Origin: Brachypodium distachyon
Taxonomy: Eukaryota; Streptophyta; Magnoliopsida; Poales; Poaceae
DNA: 64,000 nt
Assembly (NCBI RefSeq): GCF_000005505.3
Contig: NC_016133.3
Coordinates: forward strand, 16,058,001 to 16,122,000
Reading direction: 5' to 3'
The position numbers and the translations under genes were made by a program. Positions 26,627 to 37,500 of the stretch are shown piece by piece. Under the pieces are notes generated by a model. It saw nothing but the letters and a program-made list of their open reading frames with translations. It ran no database searches and had not been told where the DNA came from. How positions within the stretch are numbered: position 1 is the first letter of the stretch; each line of letters begins with the position of its first letter.

Positions 26627-27431
26627 GGCCTCGCCGGGCGCGATGCTCGACGCGGCCGGCCGCGTACGCTCTGGTGAGCTGGTGTGGTTCGCTTTCGCGT
26701 CGCCGGCAGGTGGGTGAGCTCTTGCTCTCTCAAACCTAGCGTGCTGATTTTGAACCAAGATGCCTCCAAATGTTGCCGAGCTGCCATTTTCACCCCTATT
26801 TTAATCGCTACTGTGTTCATGGGTTGTGAGCGTGTGTACTGTGTTTTCTAAAAAAAAAAAGTTTAATGATTTGTGTTTAAGAAAGTTTTGATGATCTGCA
26901 ACTTGGTCAGGTTAGAATAAACATTTTCAAAGGGCTGAGAAATAGCTAAAGAGAAGATTGTTTATGCTTTCTTAGAAAATACTGCGGTATCCAAGCTGGA
27001 AATGTCATCGAAAGGCCTTGAAATATGACCGCATGTTTCAAAACTATTCCACGAATACACAAGGGCCTCCATTCGGCCTACATATGGGTATATATTTGAA
27101 ATATATTCAAACTGTGTAATTATGTTGCGGATCATGAAGAAAGAATGTTTATTTTAACATAACAATCTGGTAGTATGACAACAGACATTTTCATGGTGGA
27201 TGTTGCATATTATAATGAAAAAAGAGAGGCCAGTGTAGCTTCATATGAGCTGAGGAAGAGTAACAATGGATATCCTTCATGAAATGTAAATTTACATACA
27301 CTGCACCGGTCTCCGTGTGTGTTACACTAACAAATTACATACCCTTGGTCCTTTGGTGGGCAAATGAAGCATCAGCAAGAAGATGGTGCTATGGTACACT
27401 AACATGAATACACAGGATGGCAGGGTCCCAT
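26627..27431. other. Intergenic (AUG2 upstream, transporter downstream)
   Basis: A GC-rich 5' leader of AUG2 up to about 26760, then AT-rich sequence. No feature recognised. Confidence 0.5.
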
Positions 27432-29336
27432 TCAAATGACCCAAAACCAAGCAACAAACGAACCAATGACCAGCCCAATCACAAGGAACAACACTATGAC
27501 TATTCCTGCAGTCTCCGAGTGGTGTATGGGCACAGCCTTGGGAGCAAGGATCATGAGCACAGAGGTCAGGTACCCGTTGGTGACTCCGAGAAGGCATGTC
27601 AAAAAGGTGACCGGAATCTCAGTGCGGAAGAAGCTGGGTCCATGCAAGCAACCATAGAAGAGGGGGTAGAACAGGAGCCTCGCGAACGATCCAGCAACGG
27701 CAACATTGGCATTCTGGAGGAGATAGACAGCTGGTAAACACTTGCCGACAAGATCAAACACATTGTAGGCGCTGATGAGCATGATAGGGTACCAATCCTT
27801 GAGTGCCTCAGAGTGCACGTCCTCTGTGATGTATCCCGGAAATATGGACAGGGTGACCGCGTAGATGAGAACCACCCCTAGCCCATACCACTTCACTCTC
27901 CCGACAATGCTCCATAATGTTGATCTCCAGGCAGATCCTGTCATGCCACCCCCCACCTCTGCCTTCTGAGCCCTCCTCTTGATGTTCTTGTAGTACACGA
28001 CAACTGGAAGCCTGTCAGCCACATTGTAGCACACTATGCAGATGACCATGACCACAATACCGACAATGAAGTAGAGGATCGCGCTTTGCCTTAACCCCTC
28101 GGCATCTTGAGGGTAGCTCGCTTTGGTAATTACTCTCATTGCTGACACAAGTACACCTGCAGAATGCAACCCATGGACACAATGCATCTAGATTTAGCAT
28201 CTATCCATCAAATAAATCCTAGTTGCTTCCTCTACATATCGACCAAAAATTGCACCATATAAGTGATTGGTAAGGCGTGGCATGAAGATGCTGAAGCACA
28301 GCCCCTGCCCCTTTGAATCTTGAAATTGCCTATTGGTTCTTACTCTTAGAGTACCTGCATTTTCAGTTTCTACCCTCTAGCTCTTGTCTGTTCAGAAGTT
28401 TTTTCTAGATCAACGTCTGTTCAGAAGTTATCCAGATACATTGGTCTGCCCTCCATTTCATCGTGTTAAAAGACATACCCAGTAGTTGTTACTCGAAAAA
28501 TAACTTCAGAACTACTTAACGCTATGCCATAATTTCTGCTCCAGTTCAATACGCACATGAGACACGACCACATATTCTGCTCCAGTTTCTAATCTCACAA
28601 ATTGCAAGCCGGAATGGACCATTTAAACTAATATCCGATGCGAGATATTTCGAAGAAGTAGTTTAAGAATAAGTCAATCCATATGTAAATTGGGTGCCAG
28701 ATTTGTGAACGAACGCCTAAACACGGTTTTAGAGAACAATTCAAGAACTATAAAACTCAAAACTAAGGAAACAAGCAGCAGAAAGGGGAGGGGACCTGAG
28801 GCGGCGGTTCCGGCGACGACGGCCTGCATGTACCGCTCGGGGAGCTCTCCGGCGAAGCCAATAACCCCGCCCTGCACGAGCGCATCGGCGACGCCGCACA
28901 TGACCGTGGCGGCGACGGTCACATCAAACGCGCCGTAGAGCTTCGGCGTGCCCTTGACGTAGACGGCGTCCATGACGGGCACGACGAGGAGCGCGAGCGT
29001 GAAGAGGGTGAGGCCCGTGTTGATGCGGGCGGGGGCGCTGGACTTGGGGAAGACGAGCACGATGAGGAGCAAGGGGAAGAGGCAGGAGAGCATGTAGGAT
29101 ACGGAGAAGACGCGGTCGACGGGGGCGCCTGGGTAGAGGTAGGAGAAGTAGTCGACGGCGGTGATGTAGGCGTTCCAGGGCAGCAGGAACCCGGCGCCCA
29201 GCGTGAAGAAGATGAGGTACCCGACCCCTAGCCGATCCGCCGGCGGGGGCAGTGCCGAGGGCTCCTCCCGCTCCTCCGACCCCGCCGGCGGCGGCAGCAG
29301 CAGCGCCGTCGTGGCCTCCTCGTCGCCGCCCGCCAT
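27432..29336 (-). CDS. Equilibrative nucleoside transporter (ENT family)
   Basis: Multi-pass membrane carrier of nucleosides (SLC29/ENT family), close in sequence pattern to Arabidopsis ENT1. Exons 29336-28796 and 28156-27432 join in frame (split Gly codon) to 421 residues, with about 11 hydrophobic segments as expected. Conserved blocks include FTLGAGFLLPWNAYITAVDYF (first membrane segment), GELPERYMQAVVAGTAASG at the exon junction, IFPGYITEDVHS, WYPIMLISAYNVFDLVGK, and the C-terminal run FLTCLLGVTNGYLTSVLM to GSFVAWFWVI. The N-terminus is acidic with a LLLPPP stretch; di-leucine signals in this position send some plant ENTs to the tonoplast, so that location is possible. In-frame ATGs upstream of 29336 are ignored because the sequence there reads like a leader. 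It is divergent from the SET-MYND gene. Confidence 0.92.
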
Positions 29337-30567
29337 TGCTTCCGGATTTGGGATCTCGGATGGGTGTGGACTCTTTTTTTTTTCCCCTTGTGCCTTTCGT
29401 GTAGAGCTGGAGTGGTTCGTATTCATGGGCTTTTGTGGCTTTTCGCAGATATACATACAGAAAAAAAAAAGATACAGGTGCCATTCTTTACGTCACTGAC
29501 ATGGTGGGCCACATGACAAGGACCTGTGTCTGTATTCATTTGCTTACTTGGAGCGCCTGATTCTCCGAATGATATTTTTCTTGGTGGCAGTGTCTTCTTT
29601 TTTTAATACAGTATAAAACTGCACCGTATTTCATTCATTTAATTTATTAGGATGCGTGTGGCTACAACTTAGGAGTAAAGAATAATTAAGCTGCAACAGC
29701 AGTATCGCGTGGAAGGTTTAATAATTATGGAACTGATAAATGGATAAACAAAACACAGACACGCAACCCGCAGGGCCTGAAAGCTGGGGTCGTTGAGTTG
29801 GGGGAGAGCAGCATAGACTGCATGGTGGGTTAGTGGTGGGGTTTGCAAAGCGTAATCCAGGTTAAAATGGTGCACCGGTTATATCTACTTATCTTTAAAA
29901 AAAAAGGGCCACCACCAGTGAAAAACTAAATTTCCGCCGATGTAACTTGTTTATCTAAGGTTTTAGGACAGTGATTGGTTCGGTACCGAAAGAATGCCAT
30001 ACAAGATTTTGCTTTTCCAATTTTGGTAACATCCCTTGCCGTTTATTCATGTCTTCGTTTATTACTAGAGCAATCCGCAGCCATTGTAACAGGGAATGTA
30101 TAAGGAAATAGCGCATTATTTATAGCTAATTGTGCTTATATGTTGATTTTCATCTTTCAAAAAATGAAACTGCAAATTCATACTGTAGTTTTTTTGAAAA
30201 TATCTACTCGGTACAATAAGTCGAAAAATGATCCTGGTGGAGTGTTTTTGAGGCGTCGTATAGTTGGACCCAATCCATTGACATTTCTACAAGATCAAGA
30301 TGTTACTTACACGAAACAATCATTCGTTTCCTCGAAAAAAAAAGAAACAATCATTCGTTGCTCTCCACCACGTGCGCGCCTTGTCTGCCTCTTCACGCAA
30401 TCGTCGGCCCAGAGTTACTACCCCCAGCCCGGCCCAGTGAGCTCCATTTCAGCCCATTACCAAATTCAACCAAACAAGGGTTCTTGTCCCGCAAAGCTCC
30501 ATCTTACGACCCAAAACCTCCGCCCTCCTAGTCCCTCCTGCGCCGCCGCCCACCGCGCAACTTCACC
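29337..30567. promoter_or_regulatory. Shared upstream region of divergent ENT and SET-MYND genes
   Basis: 1.2 kb between two start codons pointing away from each other. Close to the SET-MYND start there are three GCCCA-type site II elements (about 30404-30460: TCGGCCCAGAG, CCGGCCCAGTG, TCAGCCCATTA), typical of broadly expressed plant genes. A 15-bp string GAAACAATCATTCGT occurs twice near 30315-30358. No other gene is seen here. Confidence 0.5.
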
Positions 30568-31737
30568 ATGGCCGGCGACGCCCTCCGGGTAGCCGACCTC
30601 CCGGGCCGCGGCCGCGGGCTCGTCGCTGCCCGCGACATCCTCGAGGGCGAGGTGCTCCTCTCGGAGCCGCCCATCCTCCTCTACCCGTCCTCCCTCGCCT
30701 CCCTCCCATCCTACTGCTCCGCCTGCTTCCGCTGCCTCCCCCAAGCACCCCACGCCGCCCCCTGCCCCTCCTGCCGCGCCGCCGCCTTCTGCTCCCCGGC
30801 CTGCGCCGCCGCCTCCCACCCGCGCCTCCTCTGCGCCGCGCTCTCCAGGCTCGCCGCCGCCCCCGAGTCGCACCAGGAGCAACTCCTCTTCCTCCTGTCC
30901 GCCTACTCGCTCCAAGAGCCCGCCTTCCACGCGCTCCTCTCCCTCTCCTCCGCGCCGCAGGGCACCCAGCAGCAGGACGCCGCGAGCCTCCACGCCATGG
31001 TGTCCTCGCTGGCGCCGCCGCACATGCTGCCCGCGGGGTTCTCGCCGGACCTCACGGCGGCGCTCCTCTCCAAGGACCGGACCAACAGCTTCTCCATCAT
31101 GGAGCCGTACCGCCCCGACGTGGCACAGGGGCTCCGGAAGGCACGGGCCTACGCGGTGTACCACCGAGCCTCGCTGCTGAACCACGACTGCCTGCCCAAT
31201 GCTTGCCATTTCGATTACCCCGATAGGCCGGGCCCAGGGAACACGGACATAGTGTTGCGCGCGCTCCATGGTATAACGGCCGGGATGGAGGTTCGCATCA
31301 GCTACTTCGCGGCAAACTGGAGGTATGCTGACCGGCAGCGCAGGCTGCTGGAGGATTACGGGTTCCGATGTGAGTGTGAACGGTGTCAGATTGAGAGCAA
31401 GTGGAAGTTTGATGATGATGAGAATGATGGCGGTGATGGTGATGATGATACCATGGAAGAAGAGCATGACAAGGAGGATGTTGGAAATGGTGGTGATGAG
31501 GGGATGGAGCAGGAGGAAGGGAGCGACGGCGACAATGACAATGATGATTTCCCACATGCCTTCTTCTTTGTGAGGTTTATGTGTGATCGTGAGGATTGCC
31601 ATGGTATGCTTGCACCGCTGCCACCCTTACCAAGTGGCGAGCTGTCCCATGTATTTGAGTGCAATGTCTGTGAACAATTGAAGAAGGAAGAAGACGATGA
31701 CGAGACTGGTGGTGATGATTCCAGCATGGTCAATTAG
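30568..31737 (+). CDS. SET-MYND (SMYD-type) protein, ASHR2-like
   Basis: Probable protein lysine methyltransferase of the SMYD type. A single exon of 389 residues starts in a good context (CACCATGGCC). The SET domain is split: an N-terminal part with GRGLVAARDI and LLSEPPILLYP, then a MYND zinc finger inserted at 50-89 (C50/C53, C66/C69, C75/C79, H84/C89), then the SET core with NHDCLPN (205-211), GMEVRISYF and the post-SET CECERC (C268, C270, C273). All key zinc and cofactor motifs are present. After the post-SET comes an acidic spacer (about 282-330, mostly D, E and G), then a second Cys-containing tail. This arrangement resembles Arabidopsis ASHR2; the substrate is unknown. The acidic spacer is coded by GAT/GAG-rich, microsatellite-like DNA. 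Confidence 0.88.
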   Translation: MAGDALRVADLPGRGRGLVAARDILEGEVLLSEPPILLYPSSLASLPSYCSACFRCLPQAPHAAPCPSCRAAAFCSPACAAASHPRLLCAALSRLAAAPESHQEQLLFLLSAYSLQEPAFHALLSLSSAPQGTQQQDAASLHAMVSSLAPPHMLPAGFSPDLTAALLSKDRTNSFSIMEPYRPDVAQGLRKARAYAVYHRASLLNHDCLPNACHFDYPDRPGPGNTDIVLRALHGITAGMEVRISYFAANWRYADRQRRLLEDYGFRCECERCQIESKWKFDDDENDGGDGDDDTMEEEHDKEDVGNGGDEGMEQEEGSDGDNDNDDFPHAFFFVRFMCDREDCHGMLAPLPPLPSGELSHVFECNVCEQLKKEEDDDETGGDDSSMVN

Positions 31738-33480
31738 GATGACTTAACCATAACTGGCCTGTTTCCTGCTGTTTTTTGTGGGTAAGCATTTGCTACTTCT
31801 ATCCGCTGAATTATTTGCCTGTCTTTGCTGATGGGGGTTTCTGGACTTGCCAAATTTATATCTGAAGCTTGTTACTGACAATGAATGGCGCTCTAGCATG
31901 CTGTTTGATATCTTAATCAGTTCAAGATAATAGTGTTCAATCCGCACATTTATTGATTTGTAGAGCATAAAATGAATGATTTTATTAGGCGCCATTGTAA
32001 CCAAGTTATGATAATCTTAACCTATCATAATTCCTTTCTTATTTATGTCATTGCTTCACATGATGATATCTCAATATTGTTTGTCTAAATTCTCTGGTTA
32101 AAGCCAAAAGACCAGGAGAAATACCATGTCATCTGACCTAGTAACCTGGTTAGGGCTAGCAAGTGATAACACTACATGTCCATCAAAAGCTTACCATTTG
32201 GAGTATTGCTTGCTCAATCATCTAATCATGCCTTTCCCCCTTGGTTTGAGATTTTGAGGCTACCCTTGTTGTGGATGCTAATTCCTCAATAGATCCCTGC
32301 TTTCTATTCAATAGTATTGTCCATATGGTGCTTCATTATATATAACTATATAAGTCTGCAACGACCATGAGCTATCTTGAAGAAATTTGGGCAACAAGCC
32401 AGCGAGTAAACATTATATATGGTTTTTCCTCTTGATTTCGATACTGTCAAAGCAGACATATCAATGTTTTAGCGATAAAGTTAGGCAGTTAGCCTACCTC
32501 GGCCTATATGCTTTGGCGTTCTAAAGGTTCCAGTGCAATTTATGTTGTGCTAACTATACTGGGTGTAGACTCTGGTTGCTGATAGTTTCAGAGCACTTGT
32601 GTATGTCTTTTTTATGGTTTGACATGCAAGTTACTTTTTGGCAGAGAACTTGGTGAATGGTGATGGAAGTACTGTTCGGCATTTCCCTACTTCTGTGTTT
32701 GACAAAAAGATCTGGTTAACTGTGCGGCATTTCCATGCTTTTTGGCAGAGCACCTGAAGTCGGGAGGATGTATGTACCAATTCGTTCACTCAATATGTTT
32801 TGTAGGTAGTCATGCGTCTGTACAATTTTTTGCTGCACCTGTGACTTCCTCGGCGAAACCTTTGGCATTTGTGTAGTTAGAGACCGATGAAAATCAACTT
32901 ACCATATCATCAATTGTGCCCCTCGATTCATTATTTCATTCTGCCTTTTGACATGCAGGTTCAGCTGTTGAGTTGAATTATAAACTTATCTCTTGTACCA
33001 TTTGCTGCTTTTTATTTGGTGGCATCCAATATCCAGTTTCCATGTGCGATGCTTTTTTTCGGCAGTAAATAAATGCGCCTAGATTGGTGCCAGTGTGACT
33101 AGGCGCCAGTGTGCTGGAGAAGGTTGGTTTGCTATTAAGAAAGAAAAAAAAACAAATGGTGTCAAGGCATGCTTTGCTCGGCTGGCTCTGGCTGTTAGGG
33201 GTCGGAACGTGTAAAGTCTAAATTCTGATAGTGCTTCTTAGCTCCAGGTCAAAAAGAAGTAGTAGTGGTACCGTATTTGGTTAGACATCACATTATCTTA
33301 CCATTGTTCACATTAGCCAACGGCCCGGTTCATTCCCAGGACTCGGCAGCGCCTAAACTTGTCGTGGATTTATACTTTTTCGTCTGATCCCAGGCATCTA
33401 GACTCCAAAATCTCAAAGTTGAGAATTCGCATACAGTTCTTGGCATACACAGTTGAACAGTTGAGCCTAGAAGAAGAGAC
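31738..33480. other. 3' flank of SET-MYND gene and spacer
   Basis: AT-rich sequence, possibly a long or alternatively spliced 3' UTR (a GTAAGC donor-like site lies 45 bp after the stop and several TTGGCAG/TGCAG acceptors follow). No ORF of note and no transposon ends seen. Confidence 0.4.
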
Positions 33481-33501
33481 CTTTGCCGTTATTTAGCATC
33501 G

Positions 33502-33780
33502 ACGCGTCTACACATTTCCTCTGCTTTGTGATGCAGTTGATCAACAACAACCGCGAATCTGCGACTCGACAAATATATGCCGACGAAAGTTCGCCGCAGA
33601 TGATCATGCATCAAGAAGCCGCCCCCGTGCAACCAAAACACTTTAATTAGCCGCGTGGATTTCTTTCCCCCTTTAATTACTTCAAGGAATCCGTCAACAC
33701 CCGTCGATATCTTCTTCTTAATTTCCAAGATGTCGACGCGTCTAAGCAAACCCCACGCAGGTCCTGCCTCTCTCTATAAG
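33502..33780 (+). promoter_or_regulatory. Promoter of CYSTM copy 1: ACGCGT boxes and TATA
   Basis: ACGCGT at 33502-33507 and 33736-33741, and a TATA box (CTCTCTCTATAAGTAG, TATAAG 33775-33780) about 130 bp before the ATG. CGCGT is the core recognised by CAMTA (calmodulin-binding) transcription factors; that any of these bind here is inference. Blocks in this region recur upstream of copy 2. Confidence 0.5.
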
Positions 33781-33911
33781 TAGACCACCACGATCCGGCA
33801 CTCCAATCCCAGCTTCCTCAGTTCTTTCTCCTGCTCCTTCTCTCTCTCTCTCTCGTTTGCGTCGAAGAACCAGAGTGTTTTTGCTAGCTTAGCTCCTCCT
33901 GCAATTCGACC

Positions 33912-34385
33912 ATGAGCTACCAGCAGGGTACTTACTTACTTAGACTTCTGATGCAAAAATTCGATGATTCTGCCAAAATTGTGCATTGCGATTCTTGATT
34001 TTTCCGAGTTGATGCTAATCTTCTTTTTTTCCATACGGTTCTGTAGGATACCCGCCGCCGGGCACTGCGGCTCCGGCGTACCCTCCCCCGGGCACTGCAG
34101 CGCCGGCCTACGTGGCGCCGCCGCCGCCCGCCTACTCGCAGAACCAGCAGTACCCCCCTGCCGCCGCCGGCGACACCACGACCCGCGGCCACGGCCACGG
34201 CAGCGACGGCTTCTTGAAAGGATGGTAATTCAGTAGTTCTTCTTTTTGTCCACATTTTTTCTGTATTCTTGCTCAGTTCAGACTTCGGTCCTCCTTTATG
34301 CTGATCAATTCATGGCTTGTGCTTCTTTTTTTGTTGCAGCTGTGCGGCGCTCTGTTGCTGCTGCCTCCTCGACGCCTGCTTCTGA
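33912..34385 (+). CDS. CYSTM family micro-protein, copy 1
   Basis: CYSTM proteins are short tail-anchored proteins with a Cys-rich transmembrane end, linked to stress and metal tolerance in plants and yeast. Exons 33912-33927, 34047-34224 and 34340-34385 join to 79 residues: MSYQQG, a Pro/Tyr-rich repeat region (YPPPGTAAPAYPPPGTAAPAY), a short GHGHGSDG linker, then CCAALCCCCLLDACF. The introns split a Gly codon (phase 1) and the first Cys codon (phase 2). Without removing intron 2, the frame stops one codon later and the membrane module is lost, so the splice model is well supported. The last exon is the same peptide in all four copies. Confidence 0.88.
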
Positions 34386-34463
34386 TCGAGCTTGTCAGCT
34401 GCTGATCGTCCGTCAGTCATGGTGATTATTGTGCTACGGATCTGCAGTTGATGGCATTGTTGT

Positions 34464-34592
34464 TGCTCCCTCGCTCTAACAAAGCATGTCTCAACTTTGA
34501 CTAAATTTGAATGCATCTATACATTAAGTCATGTCTAGGTATATCCAAATTTTGATAAATTTGAGACATTTTTTGTTGGACGGAGGAAGTTA
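34464..34592. mobile_element. Stowaway-like MITE downstream of CYSTM copy 1
   Basis: TGCTCCCTCGCTCTAACAAAGCATGTCTCAACTTTG at the left, GAGACATTTTTTGTTGGACGGAGGAAGTTA at the right. It belongs to the same subfamily as the copy at 54475-54592. Confidence 0.8.
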
Positions 34593-37500
34593 TCGAGTAG
34601 TTTTTGATAGATTACCTCTGTTTAGCACTAGTCGCTCCACAGAATTTGTTTGTTTCCGACAGCGAGTTATCAATGCATTTTTTTTATTGAGCATATGCAG
34701 GATTGCAGACATGGTGATTGCAGACGCTTATAATTTCGTTCCCGTGCTGAACAATTTTTTTTATTTGATTACCATGGCATTGTAACGAAGTCATAAGTTG
34801 AATATCATACACGGAGTAATTCCGTATTACGAAATGGGAAAAGATACCTAAATTTAAGGGTTTCTTCAGGCACGCGTGGCGCTAAGCAAGACGATAGTGG
34901 CTTAGACGACACGCCAGCACAACATACCAACATAGTGAATATCTTTAAACAACATATATCCTCTGCTTCGACTCACATTTGACAAATCCCGGACATCAAG
35001 AATGGTCCTTCAACGAAGTGTCTTTGAAAAGGCCCTGGATCCAACTGACGAAGACCGTAGCATGGTTTTCACCTCAGAGACCAAAACGTTTGCACATGAG
35101 ATCCACGAGCAATATCCGACAAGGGAGTCCCGAGGTTTGTCGTCATTCGAAAGTCCCCGGCAAATGTAAGGAACTCTAAGAGGCATGGCTCGGGAACATA
35201 GAAAAATAGTTGATGTGGCATCCTAATTATTGAAAAAATGAAGGAATCGGTTCTTCTGTAAACGACGACCCATGGCTCGTACCCCGACGTACTTATTAAT
35301 TGTAATCGATCCCGTGTGGCCAAACCCAACGGCGAGGCGATTGTTCTCTCATGGTTCTTCCCCGATGCAAAACGGCAGAGCTGGTGCCTCACCAGAGCTG
35401 GCCGCTCCTCTCTGTCCTCCACTGCCCTCCAGACACAGGTCACCGCCGCCCTTCTCGTCAGAGCTCGCAGCTCCTTCCCCGACCTGTCTTCGCCGCGCGC
35501 CCTCCCGCCACTGGTCACGACCTACCCAACCACAGTTTGCCGCCGACCTCCTCCGCGTCCCCTCTCCTTGCTGCACCCATCCCGACCATCCTTTGGCCAA
35601 TTAGCAGCTTAAAAATTTCGGGCTCCACAGGATACCTGAGTTCTTCCTCTTACAAAATTCGTGCCTTCCCTGTACTCCCAGCATCGACGCGAGTCCATTT
35701 TTGCCTTTGCCGAGCTCCATGGTCTACCATGGATGCGAGATCTGGAGAAGGAGTTGGCTTGAGATGTGAGGGAAAGGGAAGGGAGAGAAAACGCCTGGAA
35801 GGCTGGGGAAGAACAGAGATGCGTAAAAGATCATGTAAGATATTAATTCTTTGGCTAGATAAAAAACGATGCACTGAAGGCTGCATCCCATCAGGCTGAC
35901 GTGGCTGCTATGGACGCCTCACAAGTGACGAGCGCTGCGACCGGCCTAAGCGGTATCATCATGTCAATGTCCGGTCCATGTAGTGTCTATAAACTAGAAA
36001 GGGGATGCACATTGGCAGTGGCACCAACACAAGGTAGCACGCCACGTTGCCCAACCCAAAGTCTGCAAAACTCGCCCCCAAACCCCCACTGGCCTTGTCC
36101 TTTCTCCAGATCTGGTACGGCAAGACGTCGTGCATTGCTGTCAACACTACTTATTTATGCTGCTGTGTCAATTATGTACATGAATATTCAATTGGCCACG
36201 TGAGATTGATTAATTTGGTGACCTTATATTGATCGCCTCTTATGTTTTCACCATTGTGTTGATGATAATGATAAAATTATTTTCACGAGTGAAATTCGCT
36301 CTAGTTCCGGTGAACTTGGTAGACTTAAAGGGTTCATGTTCATCCATGCATTTCAACCGGAAATGAAGAGTTAACTCTAAACTTTGTCGTGTTAAGTAAT
36401 ATAAAGCCACAGAATATTGAGTTATTTTCACTCATGGAGACAAACAATGTGATTGAGATTAGTTCGATTCGGAGGAATGAATGAAGACGACGTTGAGAGT
36501 TTACACGATATCATATTCCTTTTGTTCCAAAATACCCATGGAATTGGCTTTTGAGTTTTGACACAAGAAATAGGGTGTGAGAGTAAAAAGTCTAGAAGTC
36601 TTTTACAGTGCCTTCAAATGGCTGTAATCCATCCATTTTAATAAATCCAAAGACTCATGTCAATTTACAATGGTGGTAAAAATAGGAGTAGTAAAACAGG
36701 GTAGTAGTACGATGAAGGCAAGATGGTAGAATTTTTTCCTTAAGATAAGAAATCGTCCAGGCCCATCTGCCAAGCGAGCTGTCCCCCTCTCTCTGTCGCT
36801 TGAAGCGGTGAGCAGAATTTCCTCGTCGCTCCAAACGCAGAGCAGAATCGGCCAGTTTTTTTCAGCTTCTAGGTCCAGAGAAGCTGCAGCCGAAAAGAAC
36901 TCGATTTCAAGCTATTTCTGAGAGCAGCCTAACACCCGAAATCCTAAAGATGAAAAAAAGCTGGTCCAGACCGGCTTCCCGAGCTTCTAAAAATCCTGAG
37001 CACCGTGATTACACCGAAATGCCACCGTACCGTTTCACGACTCTTTTCTTTCTTCTTCCCCCCGAGCGCATAGTGCCCTTATCAGTTCCCCCCATCTCCC
37101 TCGTCTCCTCTCCTTCGCCTAGGGTTTGCACCCAGCCGCCGCCGCCGCCACTCGACGACCCAGCCGCTGCCGCTCGGCGACCGGAGGCCATGAATCCGCC
37201 CGCCGCCGCTACCCCACGAAACCCCTGCCGCGCCGTCGAGGGCCCGCCGCCGCCCCATGAATCCCCTGCCGTGCCGTCGAGGGCCCGCCGCCGCCCCACG
37301 AATCTCCGCTCTTGTGGATCCGCCGCCCGAAGCCCCTGCTCCGCCGCCTGCTGATCCGTGGAGCCGCCGCCCGAAGCCCCTGCTCTGCCGCCTGCTGGTC
37401 CGTACATGGCCGCCGCTGCCACCCTGCTGGTTCGTGGCCGCCGCGTGGGCCGCCTGAAGCATCCACCTCGACTCCTCCTCCGACGCTCATGCTGCTGCCC

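Noticed and set aside
30466..31602. 378-residue minus-strand ORF opposite the SET-MYND gene
   Set aside because: Low-complexity Gly/Glu/Arg translation of the opposite strand; the + strand has intact SET and MYND motifs.
35272..35899. ORFs of 83-182 residues near 35.3-35.9 kb
   Set aside because: Ser/Pro/Arg-rich compositional ORFs in several overlapping frames, with no conserved motif.
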